A stretch of DNA of 64,000 nt, from the NCBI GenBank assembly GCA_022497155.1, contig MU385743.1, forward strand, positions 62,001 to 126,000, read 5' to 3'. This DNA comes from Whalleya microplaca (lineage: Eukaryota > Ascomycota > Sordariomycetes > Xylariales > Xylariaceae). Each line of letters begins with the position of its first letter. Positions within the stretch are counted from its first letter, which is position 1. The notes beneath the pieces were generated by a model. That model searched no databases, was not told the origin of the DNA, and saw only the letters and a program-made list of their open reading frames with translations. The position numbers were made by a program, and so were the translations under genes. Of the stretch, positions 21,619-33,063 are shown one piece after another.

Positions 21619-24189
21619 GATCTCAAAAGAAGGTATTCCGAAAAATCAGTGTGGGATGAAAGTCATCAGAGGAATATCTCCGAGTCGCTCCAAAACTCTC
21701 CCGACCCGAAATATCGAGGCTAGGTATCATTCGCAAAGTACTGAATTAATATATTAGTAGTAGTTATTAGATTGACGCGAGGGTTTGTCTCGAGTATAGA
21801 CCGAAACAAGGCTAGATCGTGTATGAGTTTAGGAGTGAAGATGACACGCTTTTCTAAAGTATATTACAGATGAACCTGGGGCTGAAATTCCTGTTTTTCG
21901 GGCTGTATTAAGATTTCGCGGTATTTTTGTGGGAACCGTGTTGGTAGGATTGTACATATGAGGCCTAGTCGGCGCTGATCAATTTAGGAATCATCTTACA
22001 TACAGAACATCCCTAAAGCGACAGGGTTTAACACAGCTGCAAACGCTCGCCACACCAATGAAACCACTATATCTAACCCCACTCAGGGTCCCCGATAGTT
22101 TGGATACACGCTTTTAGAGATAGTATTCAGACTCATGATGACGCTCGGGCGCATACTATGTGACTCTAACAGAGTGAACTTGAAGCAAAGTAAATGGTTC
22201 TCATCACGGCTCTAATTGAACAAATCGTTAAATTGACAGGTTGAACAAGGCACCCATCTAGAACAATCAGCTTACAAAATGCCGGCTCCCCTTTACTAGT
22301 TGCTTTATAGTTGACAGAGTAGTAGGTTAGTTGTTTCCCGCAGCTTCAATTATGACCAATTCTCCGGTTCAATTCCAACCGTATGCAGAGAATTTCCCCA
22401 ATGTACTTAATTAACTAGGTTTAGGAGTATTATAGCGCTCAAGCACGACGTCAATGTTCAGAAGGGGGGGGGGGTGTTTTCAACCTTGCTGGATAGATCA
22501 CATATGATTTCGCTATTCCTAAACGAAGACAAATGTTCGAAAACTCTCAATTCGAGGTTCGAGACTTGAGCTAGGAATTTCTACTTGTATATTGAGCAAT
22601 ACTCTCCTCTATAAGCATCATAATCATTCGTTGCTACTGACAATACCAATTCTTCTTTAACTATAAAAAACCGGAGAGCCCATCGGCCATGTTCATAACA
22701 TACATGAATTTGGTAGTGTTGTGTAGAGGATGAGAAAATCCGAGTCTCAGCTTTGATAGGCATGACAAAGCTTCCACAACAACTTTGACTGCTATTTTGA
22801 TCAACGTTCCTGGGTACTATGATAGATCTGGTATGTTAATTACCTTATCTACAATGAAGGGCTAAGTATGGAGTTGAATTCAGGTAAATCCATGTCCTAC
22901 CTCAGCTAGGGCAATGAGTAGGCCATGTAAGGGAGAAAGGTGGATAATACAACAACGCGATAATCACTGCGCATAGAGGACCACAGAGTGGGTACATGAA
23001 TAGCAGAAATGTCTGTGTTAGATGGTAAGGAATATGAATTAGACGTCAGTCAGACGTACATGTAGGAATTTACGGAGGCGCCTTTCAAAAGAAATGACGA
23101 TATTACAAACCCGGCTAGCTGTTAGCCACCTGCCAAATCCCTGCTGCAGCTGCTTCCGTAAAAACTGAGCTTAGGCGAATGAGAAGCTCCGCACAGCTTT
23201 TACCCTTTATAACTAGAGCGATCCGACGCTAAATTATAGTGGGATACGCGCCATATAATCAGTAGTTTAGCGAATTATAGCGACTATAAAATACCGTCTA
23301 TATCATATCAGATATACTGTGACAAGGACTTTTATTACGGCCGCAGCTGTTATAGCAGGATTCCTACCTGCCCGACAGCGGCAGGGGTTGCAGTATGGTT
23401 ATTCCTTTTGAAAGGCGCCTCCGTAGTATAATAGAATTGAATTTATGTAATTTGAATTATAGTTTAGTAGCACTAAATATAGGAATATAGGTGCTTTGGT
23501 TATGCATTGTTATCTAGCACTTGTCGGCACGGATTATATAGACAGTATCACAGTATTGTACTGCGGTACCTAAGAGTGGCATTTATATATATATATATGT
23601 TATACTCTAGGCTTGCAATTTAATGCAAGGAAAATTTGCCCCAAGTATGAGTATGTTAGTTATGATGTCTTATGCTATTCATGAAGTTAAGCTAAGCTCT
23701 ATGTCAATGATAATATAGTGTGTCACGTAGGCGCCGGTTGCCAATATGTATCTACAATAAACTCTGTATCAAGTATTGAAAACATAAATAGCTCTTATTA
23801 TACGGATATAACAACTTCTCATTTAAAGGACCTAAACAGGGTTATTTCTTATCCTGTTACCAACAGTGTGCTGATTACAAGTCCTTTATTGACGCATCCG
23901 TCTTTTGTCAAATTAGTCGTGCGATGTCTTCAAAGCACCTTTCAAAATTAGGAAACGTTTTCGTCAGTCCCCATGTCTCAAAACATTGCCTCTTAACATA
24001 GCGCGAAATCTCTTAGGGTGTAGGTTGCTATTGCGATTAATCTAGCACTTATCTAGTTGATTTCAGCGCATTCATTGAAATATCGTATCCAGCGTCTGCT
24101 ACAACAAAATACCTAATAACACTGAAGCCAGCTTATAGGCGATCAACAGCTGATACAAAATTCCCCTACCGTAACTTCTATTGTTCAAG
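21619..24189. other. Repeat-bearing AT-rich intergenic stretch
   Basis: About 2.6 kb with no gene that I can support. It contains a poly-G run of 11 at 22464-22474, a MITE (23073-23423) and a short TA repeat near 23583-23598. Frames at 22581-22763 and 23718-23951 look spurious. Confidence 0.5.
23073..23423. mobile_element. MITE with TA target duplication
   Basis: A 351-bp element bounded by terminal inverted repeats starting CGGAGGCGCCTTTCAAAAG; 19 bp match perfectly and the match extends with two mismatches to about 27 bp. A TA dinucleotide flanks each end (23071-23072 and 23424-23425), the target duplication of Tc1/mariner-type transposons. A second inverted pair lies inside: CAGCTGCTTCCGTAA near the left end answers TTACGGCCGCAGCTG near the right. 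There is no transposase frame, so the element would need one from elsewhere. The ends are nearly identical, which suggests it has not been strongly mutated since insertion. Confidence 0.8.
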
Positions 24190-26775
24190 ATGGCACCATC
24201 TGTCCCAACATGCGCCGCTAGGGTAATCAGGAATCGGTGGTTGGAATACGGATGGGGGGCAGCGCTAACCCCAGAAACCAATCGGGTTGTCAATCACGTT
24301 AAGGGAGCAGCGGAGGCGATGTACAGTCTGCAACTCTCTAGAGACCGCGCAGTAGATGCAGCTAGTATTCGACATGCTCTGTTCTGGGAACACCGACAGC
24401 TCACACACCAACGTATCGTCTCCACGCCCGCTATAGACTTTCTCGGGCTATTTGCAAGAGACCACCAAGCTTTCGATGGCGCTATTGTTAAGATCCACAG
24501 AAGCATTTTCGACGACTTTGAAAGCGTACAGATTCACCCGTTATTCGAGGGTATACGAGACCGCGAATATACTGTCTGGCCAATCGACGTTGATGGTTCT
24601 TGGGTCACTGTCATCTTACGCGTTCAACAAAAGCCCCCTTCTGTACAGAAAGGAGAGAATGCTGATGATCGCCACTTGTACTTCGACAGGGAGGTAACTG
24701 AGGTCGCCATCATTGACCCCCTGCCGAAAGACCGTGATAGACGGAGGACATTCATCAATCGAAGACTCGCCAAGATTTTGGCGGAGGGCAGTATTGATAT
24801 GCCGCGCGAAGCTGCAGTTCGTTCTATTGGTGTGGAGGATACAGAGAATGAATGGGAGACCGGCTACATCGTATACGCTGTAGTAAGAGAGTTTTTTCGA
24901 AGGCTCAAAGTCCTACTTTATCGCAGACAATTCATGCCAGACACGCGCACGGATATCCTTTGGACAGGATTTGAGGAGCATTATAATATTGATTCCTACA
25001 GAGAATCCTTAATGGCGGTAAGCTAACCCCCGAAATAATTATCTCAGTTTAACCCCTTTTTCGGCTTACTCCGCAATGCGTCGAAGAGCACGAAGTTCCG
25101 TAAAGCCGACACTCGAGACTCTCTTCAATGAAGGAACGATTGCTAATTGTTACTTTTTTAGGCTTGTGCACATCAAACCATCGAGAAGTCAGGTTATCTC
25201 ATTCGAATGGCACTCGAAGTCCCTAGCGAGAAAGCCAAACATAATCCAAATGCACTTAGCCATACTAAAGCCCCGTCGGTTGTCACACCCCCCGAGCAAG
25301 TCCCAGATGAGTTATTCACCTCGAATCACTCCTCGGCCAGCCATGTAATTGTCGAAATACCAGAACACCTGCGGCATACTGTACCTAGGGAGATAACTGT
25401 CCATCATCATCAAGAGAAATCCGAATCGGCCCAGTCAGAGTCTGCGAAGGCTGAGGTTAAGGACGAATCAAATGAGTCAGAAGGAGAGTCGGAGCGGGAT
25501 ACTAAAAGGGATTCAGAGCTTCAAGCAAAAAGTGAAACCGAGCTGAATCAACCAAGTAGAGTAAACCAGGAACTATCTAGGGAAAGAACTCCTGAAGAAG
25601 ACGAAGCACAATGGAGACTAAACGAGAAACATATTGTAGAACGTATAACTGACACAGAATCGACCAATTCCACAGAACCAAAACAGAAGGAACCCGAGAT
25701 AAAGCCAATTGATAATACTGGACCTATAGAACAGGCTAAAAGCGCCCCCGTTGAAGATGAGGGCCATAAACATGAAGCCCAAGTATCGTCTGAAACGGAT
25801 GCAATTTCGAATGATGGTATCAGGAGGGAGTCTTCGAAATGGCCTTTTTCGATTCTTAATAATGAAGAGCAGGAAGAAGTCAAACCCGAGACGCCCAAAC
25901 CTCAAGGGGGCGTTCCTAACGTGGATGGCAGCAGTCAATTGGACGTACAGGATTCCGAGGATGATGACATGAAGGATGATGGTAACATTAATGACAGAAA
26001 CGCAAAGGGCAAACCCGTCGGAATTGAGAATGGTGCGGTGGAGGTTGATGAAATAGAGGATAAGCAGCGTTTTGATAATTTGCAGGCTCGGTCCTCAATC
26101 CCATCGGATCATATCACGTCTCCAGGGCAACCTCATGATAACAGTGAATCAAAAGGCGATAGGGGAACTACTCCCGAAACACAAGCTGCTGAACCAGAGT
26201 CACCTGTCAGACCAGCGCCAGTCGCACCCATGATTGGTACGGAGTTCAGGGGGGTCGTGATACCGGGTCTCGGCACACTAAACACCGTACAACATACCGA
26301 GACTCCCGTTTCGAGCCAGATAACGCAAGGCGAGGCCCAGAATGATTACCAAGACTATGAAACTGAGGGTAGCTTATTCGGCGGAGATGGAAGTCCGGTG
26401 CTGGTAGCCGATACGCCAGGACGTGAACCAAGCCCGAGCGACGAAGACTACGAGGACGATGTAATACGCCAAACTCAAGATGCCGACCAAGAACATGGGA
26501 GTCAGCAGAGTCACGGCGAGGCTCCATTCAATGAATATGGCCAACATATCATAGACATGCCATTAGCTACACCTCAGCAGGCACAGGCGACGCATATTGA
26601 GCCGGATGTATCGAATATAGAGAAACTCTCAACGGAGAGGGAACCTTCAACCATTTCCTATACACATCATCAATCTTCTGAGGTTGAGGAAGAAGGGGCT
26701 GGTGATGGTGAATCTAACAAGCGCCGCCTGAGCGATCCAGAAGATCCTCCTTCAAAGAGGGCAAAGCTGCAATAA
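24190..26775 (+). CDS. Large nuclear protein with acidic disordered tail, function unknown
   Basis: Two exons, 24190-25017 and 25162-26775, joining to 813 aa; the donor GTAAGC follows ATGGCG and the acceptor is TTTTTTAG, phase 0. I chose ATG 24190 because the only in-frame extension upstream starts at a TTG. Residues 1-300 look folded: WPIDVDGSWVTVILRVQ (130-146), VTEVAIIDPLP (169-179) and WETGYIVYAVVREFFRR (222-238). This order of strands and helix is reminiscent of the C48/Ulp1 SUMO-protease core, but the usual catalytic His and Cys are not evident, so any such link is speculative. From about 310 onward the chain is rich in Glu, Ser, Asp and Gln and is surely disordered. It ends with a nuclear-localisation-like cluster (NKRRLS...PSKRAKLQ). 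The gene is not in an obvious cluster. Confidence 0.72.
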
Positions 26776-28396
26776 GAACGAGGTAAGCTCAACTGCTAGG
26801 ATTGTTCAGAGGAGCAGAGCCGTAACGACATGTGTAATATAATAGCTTCAATTTTAACTCCAAGCTCATTGTAAATACTCGGTCTTGTTTCAAGCCATAA
26901 CGAAATTGAACATGTATATAGGTATCACACAGGTTTAGTCATAGTATAGGGGGAGTTCAGAAATAGTCTCAAGAGTCATATTTCTCTAACCTTGTATTGT
27001 ATTTTATGCACTATCAATGTGCAAATACTTGGTTAACAGCATGTGGGCCAAATGTAAATGAAGATTCCCCAGTGGCCGTCTATGATACGACTTAGCAGGG
27101 TTGTATTTTACTCGCTGAGATATGTGCAAAGTCTTGTAATGTCTATGCCTCGAAGAATCGAAGGGCAACGGAGCATATAGAGTTAGTAGAACCTGCTAGT
27201 CTGTTCGAATATGCGCATGAGCCGAACGTAGCTGGATAGAATGGAACATGAGAGGCAGCGACAGTTGAACTGGCTAACATAGGGTTAATGTTTAGGGACT
27301 TCGAGTGTTATGGAACATCACTACATTTAAATACTAATGCCTAATGGGTTCCATTGTTTCGCTCCGTAGTACAATATATGCAGATGATAGCTTGACACGA
27401 GACAAAGACGGGAAGGGAATTCATAACGATCCCTTTTCTATAAGTCAGCTTTTTTAGAGTATTGATTTATAGCTAGCACTGCAGTATTAGCCTTCATAAG
27501 GTAAAAGGTGGATTAGGGCTAGATAATAAACATCTTATGACTAGAGAAGTCACCTTAGAGAATAGTTATCATTTAATGTGTGATCATATGGTTAGGTATG
27601 TGATTCCTAAGGATATCTAAGTTTATCATTCAATAGAGCTTAAGTTTCAATTTTTTTTATCATACAGCTCTTAGCACTAATGTATAGGTAGTTATGCATC
27701 GACTATACTTAGTCCCATTATTACTAGAACGATCTATTCCTCCTAACAACTTGTTTAATTGAAGATCAATCAAAATTCTACAGCTAACCTATTGCATGCA
27801 AGACTCATTGAGTGATATAATCTTTTTTCCTCTATAGTGCAAAGGAAATTAGGCAGAAGAGATACCTATAAGACGTTGAAGATCAAGGTGCACAGGCTTT
27901 TACAGTGCAGACTGTAGTGATCACGATGCCTTGAGCCGTATTATTACACATGTTGTGGAGAACAAAGACACCGCCCACTCTACCAAGTTACGGTAAGCTA
28001 AAAAGGGTAATCCAGTGGCAGTGCACCTCCTCTGGAATCCTGAACAACGCCGTCATGACTCAAGGCCGACCTATTATTACCTAAGTATGCTTCTTATTGC
28101 CTGAAGTTCCACTTTTTCTAGTGAAGGCTATAGAATTACTTCCTCTTCGAGTGTTCTTATCTTCAGCTCTGGTATGGTATATAAGGTATCCAACTTCTCA
28201 AGGTTATATTTCTAGATTCGCTGTAGCTATCGTTTCCATCCTCAACCTGATATCAGGCTCAATCGTCAAGGTACCCTGTCAAAGGTATAGCAGGTTGAGT
28301 TGTTATTTATCTCGATACCAGCCTTCGTTGACACTGCTAAGGCCTACTTCGTTGCGAAGAAACAATCGCCCATTCCTCGTTCATTCGATTATTGCA
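26776..28396. other. Intergenic stretch; 5' region of the next gene
   Basis: AT-rich, no gene seen. An open frame extends upstream from 28397 to 28097 in phase with the UBC/F-box gene, but those 100 codons have no domain and lie in likely leader sequence. Confidence 0.45.
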
Positions 28397-30352
28397 ATGT
28401 CTTCTGTACCCCCAAAAACCTCGCAACAAGATCAACGTACGATACTCTGTAGGCGTCGACTTCTTTCGGACATCAAGGAACTCACGGAGGAGCCATACCC
28501 CAATATAACTCTGCATACCTTTGACTACGACTTGTCAGCAGCATGTCTGATCCTCACCCCCGACAACTACAAGCCATTGCACCTGACTGTACAATTTGGC
28601 CCCAACTACCCTCTATTTCCTCCGAGTGTTCGGATGGACTCACACGTAGTCCATCCTAATGTCTTTGGCAATTTCATTTGCGCCAGCATACTGAGGGTTG
28701 GTGACGAATTCACGCCTGCCTATACATTAAAATCCATTGCTATTCAATTCTTGAGCTTCTTTGACAGCGAGAGCGTTGAACAAGACTATGGAGGCAAACA
28801 AAAATTAGCCAATCATCGAGGCCTGGACGAGAGCTTGATTGACACATTTCAATGCAAGTTCTGTCACTTTGGGACGACTGCTGGGCCGCTAAATCCATCT
28901 CGGATGTCGGGGCCAAATTCTTACAATGCGCTGGTGAACAGCGATCCCGAGCAGTGGCCCACGATACAAGGCTCGATTACACCGCCATCTGGTAGACTGC
29001 GACAAAGTCCAAACAGTCAATTGGAAGTGAAACCAAATAACTCGCGGAAACCCGCGATTGAGACTTTACCAAATGAGATGTTGCTACTTGTTCTCGAGCA
29101 ACTTGACGCCTTTGAGGACCTGACAAACTTTGCTCGTGCCTGGCCACGAGCTAGCGATATCATGAGAGAATTTGATATCGTCCGGAAGCGTGAGCTCCAA
29201 TGCTTCTGCTTGAAACAGAACTTCCAATCTGCCAAGCTAGGTGTCGGTGTTTCTGTCAATCGGGGCCAATTCTCATCGGAGTTCGACTTGCTATCTCAAG
29301 AAGCTTACACAAATTTGCAAATCCGCCAATCGGTGAATGGTCTTACTTTTGAGCACTGGCTACCTTTGCCCATATCACGGCGTCATTGGAAGCTAGTCAA
29401 GCATATTGCTAATATCTCCCTGAGTGAGATGAGATCTCAACTCAAGAATCCAGGACCATTCGACGCACAAGTATTATTTGCATTCATGAACGATATTGTT
29501 GTTCGGCTCAACCAGGTAGTAGATGATACTAGGAACTATCATTCACGGAAGAGCAATCTTCACCATGCTTCCGAGAAGGCGATCGAATCGTACTTCCACC
29601 TCTTCCATTTACTTGTCTGCCTAGCTACGGATGACTCCACATTAGTCGAAAAAGCTAATAGTCTACTCCGTAGCTTCATGGACGGCAGGCAGTCAAAAAC
29701 CAGCTGTCCAAACTTAGGACATCTCCTTATCGCCCTTCTGATATCCGACATCGAGGTTACGGAAAAACTCATGAAAGACATAATCACCGAGGCAATTACG
29801 AGAAACGTAGTTTGGCTCTTCGACAGGGGCGCCAACATGCCCGAGCTTTCTTACATGGAACTAGATCCTATCTCCGCTTATCGCCTCGACAAAACCTTCC
29901 AGGGGTCGCGCACGTCCTATCGGCTTCTGATGTTCTCGGAGCTGTTCCGCCGTACGGCACGCCCATCTCACCAGAAGTCTCTGAGCCAAGTTCGCGACGA
30001 ACTCTTTGATCGTCACGGTGCTCCACCCCGAGATACGGCCGCCAATTTAGCAGCCGAAGTGCGGCGGATACACACCATAAACAACTTCCCAGCATTTCTG
30101 AGAGAGATGGGCCTGCATAATGTGCCAACATCGAAGAACTTTACTGCTGTGCTACGGAAGACTGTCCACTTGAGTATGGAAAGGGGATATTCGAAATGGG
30201 CGATCTCCCGCGAAGATGCCCTGCTGCTACGTGCAAGAAAAGATCCCCACCTGCTCATGACTAAGGAGATGGCTCGATGGGTACAGAAGCACCAAGACGA
30301 CGAAGTGGACCTTCGTTACACATCTTTCTTCCCTAAGAACCGCCGGCGCTAG
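28397..30352 (+). CDS. UBC-fold (E2-like) and F-box fusion protein
   Basis: Single exon, 651 aa from the chosen ATG (28397, MSSVPPK), which begins just before the E2 helix; the open frame reaches an earlier ATG at 28097. Residues about 15-135 form a ubiquitin-conjugating fold: PNITLH, FGPNYPLFPPSVRM (68-81), the HPN triad (86-88) and FICASIL with Cys95 at the active-site position. A small Cys pair follows (CKFCHF, 153-158). An F-box (IETLPNEMLLLVLEQL) starts near 221, and the remaining 400 residues are a helical region without a named domain. E2 enzymes carry ubiquitin, whereas F-box proteins link substrates to SCF ligases. Having both in one chain would bring carrier and adaptor together. 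Activity is not certain, since some E2-like folds are inactive, but the Cys is retained. Confidence 0.82.
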   Translation: MSSVPPKTSQQDQRTILCRRRLLSDIKELTEEPYPNITLHTFDYDLSAACLILTPDNYKPLHLTVQFGPNYPLFPPSVRMDSHVVHPNVFGNFICASILRVGDEFTPAYTLKSIAIQFLSFFDSESVEQDYGGKQKLANHRGLDESLIDTFQCKFCHFGTTAGPLNPSRMSGPNSYNALVNSDPEQWPTIQGSITPPSGRLRQSPNSQLEVKPNNSRKPAIETLPNEMLLLVLEQLDAFEDLTNFARAWPRASDIMREFDIVRKRELQCFCLKQNFQSAKLGVGVSVNRGQFSSEFDLLSQEAYTNLQIRQSVNGLTFEHWLPLPISRRHWKLVKHIANISLSEMRSQLKNPGPFDAQVLFAFMNDIVVRLNQVVDDTRNYHSRKSNLHHASEKAIESYFHLFHLLVCLATDDSTLVEKANSLLRSFMDGRQSKTSCPNLGHLLIALLISDIEVTEKLMKDIITEAITRNVVWLFDRGANMPELSYMELDPISAYRLDKTFQGSRTSYRLLMFSELFRRTARPSHQKSLSQVRDELFDRHGAPPRDTAANLAAEVRRIHTINNFPAFLREMGLHNVPTSKNFTAVLRKTVHLSMERGYSKWAISREDALLLRARKDPHLLMTKEMARWVQKHQDDEVDLRYTSFFPKNRRR

Positions 30353-30656
30353 GTAAGGGAAAAAGGAACTATGATTGAGCCTCAATCATGAGGTGGTACT
30401 TAGTAGGTAGCAATGGGGGAGCAACAGCAGTGAGAATACTGAGCTGCACATCTTTATGATAGACTTTTATGGCAAAGAACAGACAGTTACGTGAATATCG
30501 ACAAATGATACTTCACAAAACTGTATTGAGTTATGTTAGGTACATGTGTAATTACAATATTCTTGGGCCAAGCAAGGTTACGTAATATCAGCCTCTATTT
30601 CCGACCCCGCATTTCTCCAACCTCTACCCCACGTTACCCCAAAAGTCGTCTCCGGA
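30353..30656. other. Short intergenic spacer
   Basis: 304 bp between two plus-strand genes. It should contain the end of one transcript and the promoter of the next; no distinct element seen. Confidence 0.45.
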
Positions 30657-32085
30657 ATGATGACCACATCATTTCTCTCACAAACAACCACGGAGACTGA
30701 AACGATGGCAGCCACTGGTTTAGCGGAATCGTTTCTGGGTGCCATCCAAGCCAGTCTATCAGTTCTGCTCGTCATATCCTATGGTGGAATAGCCGTGAGG
30801 CTCGATCTACTTGACAGTAAAAGTACCAAGGCAATCTCGAAGATATGTGTCCGCATGTTTCTTCCCGCGCTACTCATCACGAAAATCGGATCCCAGTTAC
30901 ATGCGGGTTCTGTTGCCCGATATGGCATCGTCTTACTGTGGGCGCTCTTCTGCCATCTTGTTTCCTTCTTGCTTGGAATATTTGCCCATCTCGTGCTGGG
31001 ATTACCCGACTGGACAACCGTTGCCCTTATGTTCAACAACACGACGAGTTACCCGTTACTGCTCATCGGTGCCCTGGATGAAACAGGGATCTTGAAGTCG
31101 CTCATCGTGACTGACGAGTCAAATAGTGACGCTATTGAAAGGGCAAAGTCATACTTCCTGGTGTTTGCCACCATATCTAGTTGTCTGACTTTTGCTGTCG
31201 GTCCACGACTCATTGACTCAGAGCATGGCCCTGAAGACGATAAGGATGAAGATTCTATTGTAGATGAAGAAGACACCGAGTACGAGTCCAACGAAGAGAC
31301 TAGGTTGCTCGACTCCAATTCTAGGCGGCATCGAAATAGTGCAACTCAACCCTCCTTTTTCCCGTCGACTCGCCGGCAGTTACGTTCACTAAAGAAGCAG
31401 GTCAATTGGCGGGCATATGTCGTTCCCAAGAAGAAGTGGGATGGTCTAGGTTCCCAGACAAAGTGGTGGCTTCTATTCTTATCCGATTTCTTCAATGCGC
31501 CGCTGCTTGGGGCCATCATCGGAGCCATTATCGGTTTGACTCCACCACTACACCGCGCTTTTTTCAACGATACTTATGACGGTGGGATTTTCTCCGCCTG
31601 GCTTACGGCGTCTCTGGAGAACATTGGCCGTCTCTTCGTCACGCTACCAGTAGTTGTTGCTGGTGTCTCGCTATACACGGCCATGAGGGAGGCAAAGCAG
31701 CAGGGTCACATCAATAGCAAGATACCATGGCTGCCGATCTCATTCATCGTCCTCGTCCGGTTCATATTGTGGCCCATAATATCCATTTCGCTTATCTACG
31801 CCCTTGTCTCAAAGACAGACGCCTTGGGAAGTGACCCCATGCTATGGTTCACATTGATGTTGATGCCGTGTGGTCCTCCCGCTATGAAGCTTATCTCGTT
31901 GGTTCAAATAAGCAATGCTGAAGCTGAAGAAGAGTCAAAGATATCAATAATACTAACAGTTAGTACTCAAATCTCATGAGATTGGTATTTTCTAACTGTA
32001 TACTACCTAGGTCTGCTATCTCATTTCTCCTATTCTGTCATTCACTGTTGTTGGTAGTCTAAAGGCCAGCCAGGCAAGTATATGA
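30657..32085 (+). CDS. Auxin efflux carrier (PIN-like) family transporter
   Basis: Two exons, 30657-31958 and 32011-32085, joining to 458 aa. The donor GTTAGT and acceptor ACCTAG restore the family's last helix (ILTVCYLISPILSFTVVGSLKAS). The N-terminal bundle (about 20-175) has the usual helices, including RMFLPALLITKIG and FNNTTSYPLLLIGAL, where the NxxxYP-like crossover of the fold is expected. A charged acidic cytosolic loop (about 185-265, many Asp/Glu/Arg) separates it from the C-terminal bundle (NAPLLGAIIGAIIGLTPP onward). In fungi these proteins sit in the ER or plasma membrane and export unknown organic anions; auxin transport is not implied. A second in-frame ATG at 30705 (MAATGL) could be the true start. 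Confidence 0.87.
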
Positions 32086-32301
32086 TATTATCTAAAGGTG
32101 AATCCGTCACCATTCTGAAGGAATAGAAAAATATCCTTCCGTCGAAGCATTTATCCATCCCATAATCCAAGAGTCTTCGTAAAGCTCAGTAAAACTGAAG
32201 AACTAGAAAGACTTTGTACCTCGAATCGCACCTATTACTTTCTTGAAACGTCCATATCATCTTTTCAACCCTCTTTATTCCAAGACCAGCTTAGCTATCT
32301 A

Positions 32302-33063
32302 CTAGTAACGTACAGTCGTGTATTTATGGTTCCTGTGGTGGTACATATGGGGTTTGCAGGGTTTCGTAGGCCGGTAAATTGCATCGCGTTTGCGATATCG
32401 GTCTTGAGCTGTAATTCGTCGTGGTAATATCTTCTTGAGCGGAGCCTTATTGTGTCGAGCATCTGGTCCAATTGGAAATGGCTTGGCATTAGGTGCTCCC
32501 GTGTACTCCCACAATTCCAAGATTCTCTCATCGCCATTCGTGATATACTTACGGGTGCCTTCTTTCATAAGTCCTGTTGGGACTTTTTGTTCATCTACAG
32601 TAACGTAGATGTGACCATGTAACATGCATTTATTCTCGTCCGTTCCAAACCTAACTGTTATGTGTTCATCGGCTGGTTCCATTTTCCACTTTCTCTTGCC
32701 GTTTTCATAAATTGGGATTCTGCGGCCGTCTTCATCATAGCAGTACTTCTTATCATGGTTAGCGAAGATTATCCATACATGTCGAAGGGTAGTTAGCTTT
32801 AGGATGCTATTTACTATCCCCTCGATAGCTCCACCTCTCGCAAAGTCATTCCAATCGGAGTTATCTTCTGTCGGGTAGTCACCAACCCAATTTTTCCCGT
32901 ATCCGGTCGATGTAGGCGGATACCCACCGTCAGTCTTGCCCTTTTTGCCATAATTGAGAGAAGGAATCTTCCCAGGGGGCAGATCCATTCCGATATTCCA
33001 TGCTTTACCTCTGCTTGTCCCCAGTTCTCCGAGGGCTTGGTCAACAGCATTATTGAAAATCAT
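32302..33063 (-). CDS. Hypothetical protein, 253 aa
   Basis: Intact single-exon frame with ATG start; I do not recognise the family. The N-terminal third is Gly/Pro/Tyr-rich (LPPGKIPSLNYGKKGKTDGG and on), the middle has a beta-like block ending LRHVWIIFANHDKKYC, then EHITVRFGTD and CMLHGHIYV, and the C-terminus is strongly basic (LKKILPRRITAQDRYRKR). No signal peptide or membrane segment is seen. The alternating hydrophobic strands and HGH could suit a small enzyme or binding domain, but this is not evidence of function. It converges with the PIN-like gene, 216 bp away. A coding reading is favoured by length and by composition distinct from the flanks. Confidence 0.6.
   Translation of the reverse strand: MIFNNAVDQALGELGTSRGKAWNIGMDLPPGKIPSLNYGKKGKTDGGYPPTSTGYGKNWVGDYPTEDNSDWNDFARGGAIEGIVNSILKLTTLRHVWIIFANHDKKYCYDEDGRRIPIYENGKRKWKMEPADEHITVRFGTDENKCMLHGHIYVTVDEQKVPTGLMKEGTRKYITNGDERILELWEYTGAPNAKPFPIGPDARHNKAPLKKILPRRITAQDRYRKRDAIYRPTKPCKPHMYHHRNHKYTTVRY

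Noticed and set aside
22340..22400. GGTTCAATTCC, a B-box-like string.
   Set aside because: The surrounding bases do not form acceptor, D or anticodon stems.
28097..28396. 100-codon N-terminal extension of the UBC/F-box protein.
   Set aside because: No domain or signal, and the E2 fold begins right after the downstream ATG; more likely leader sequence.
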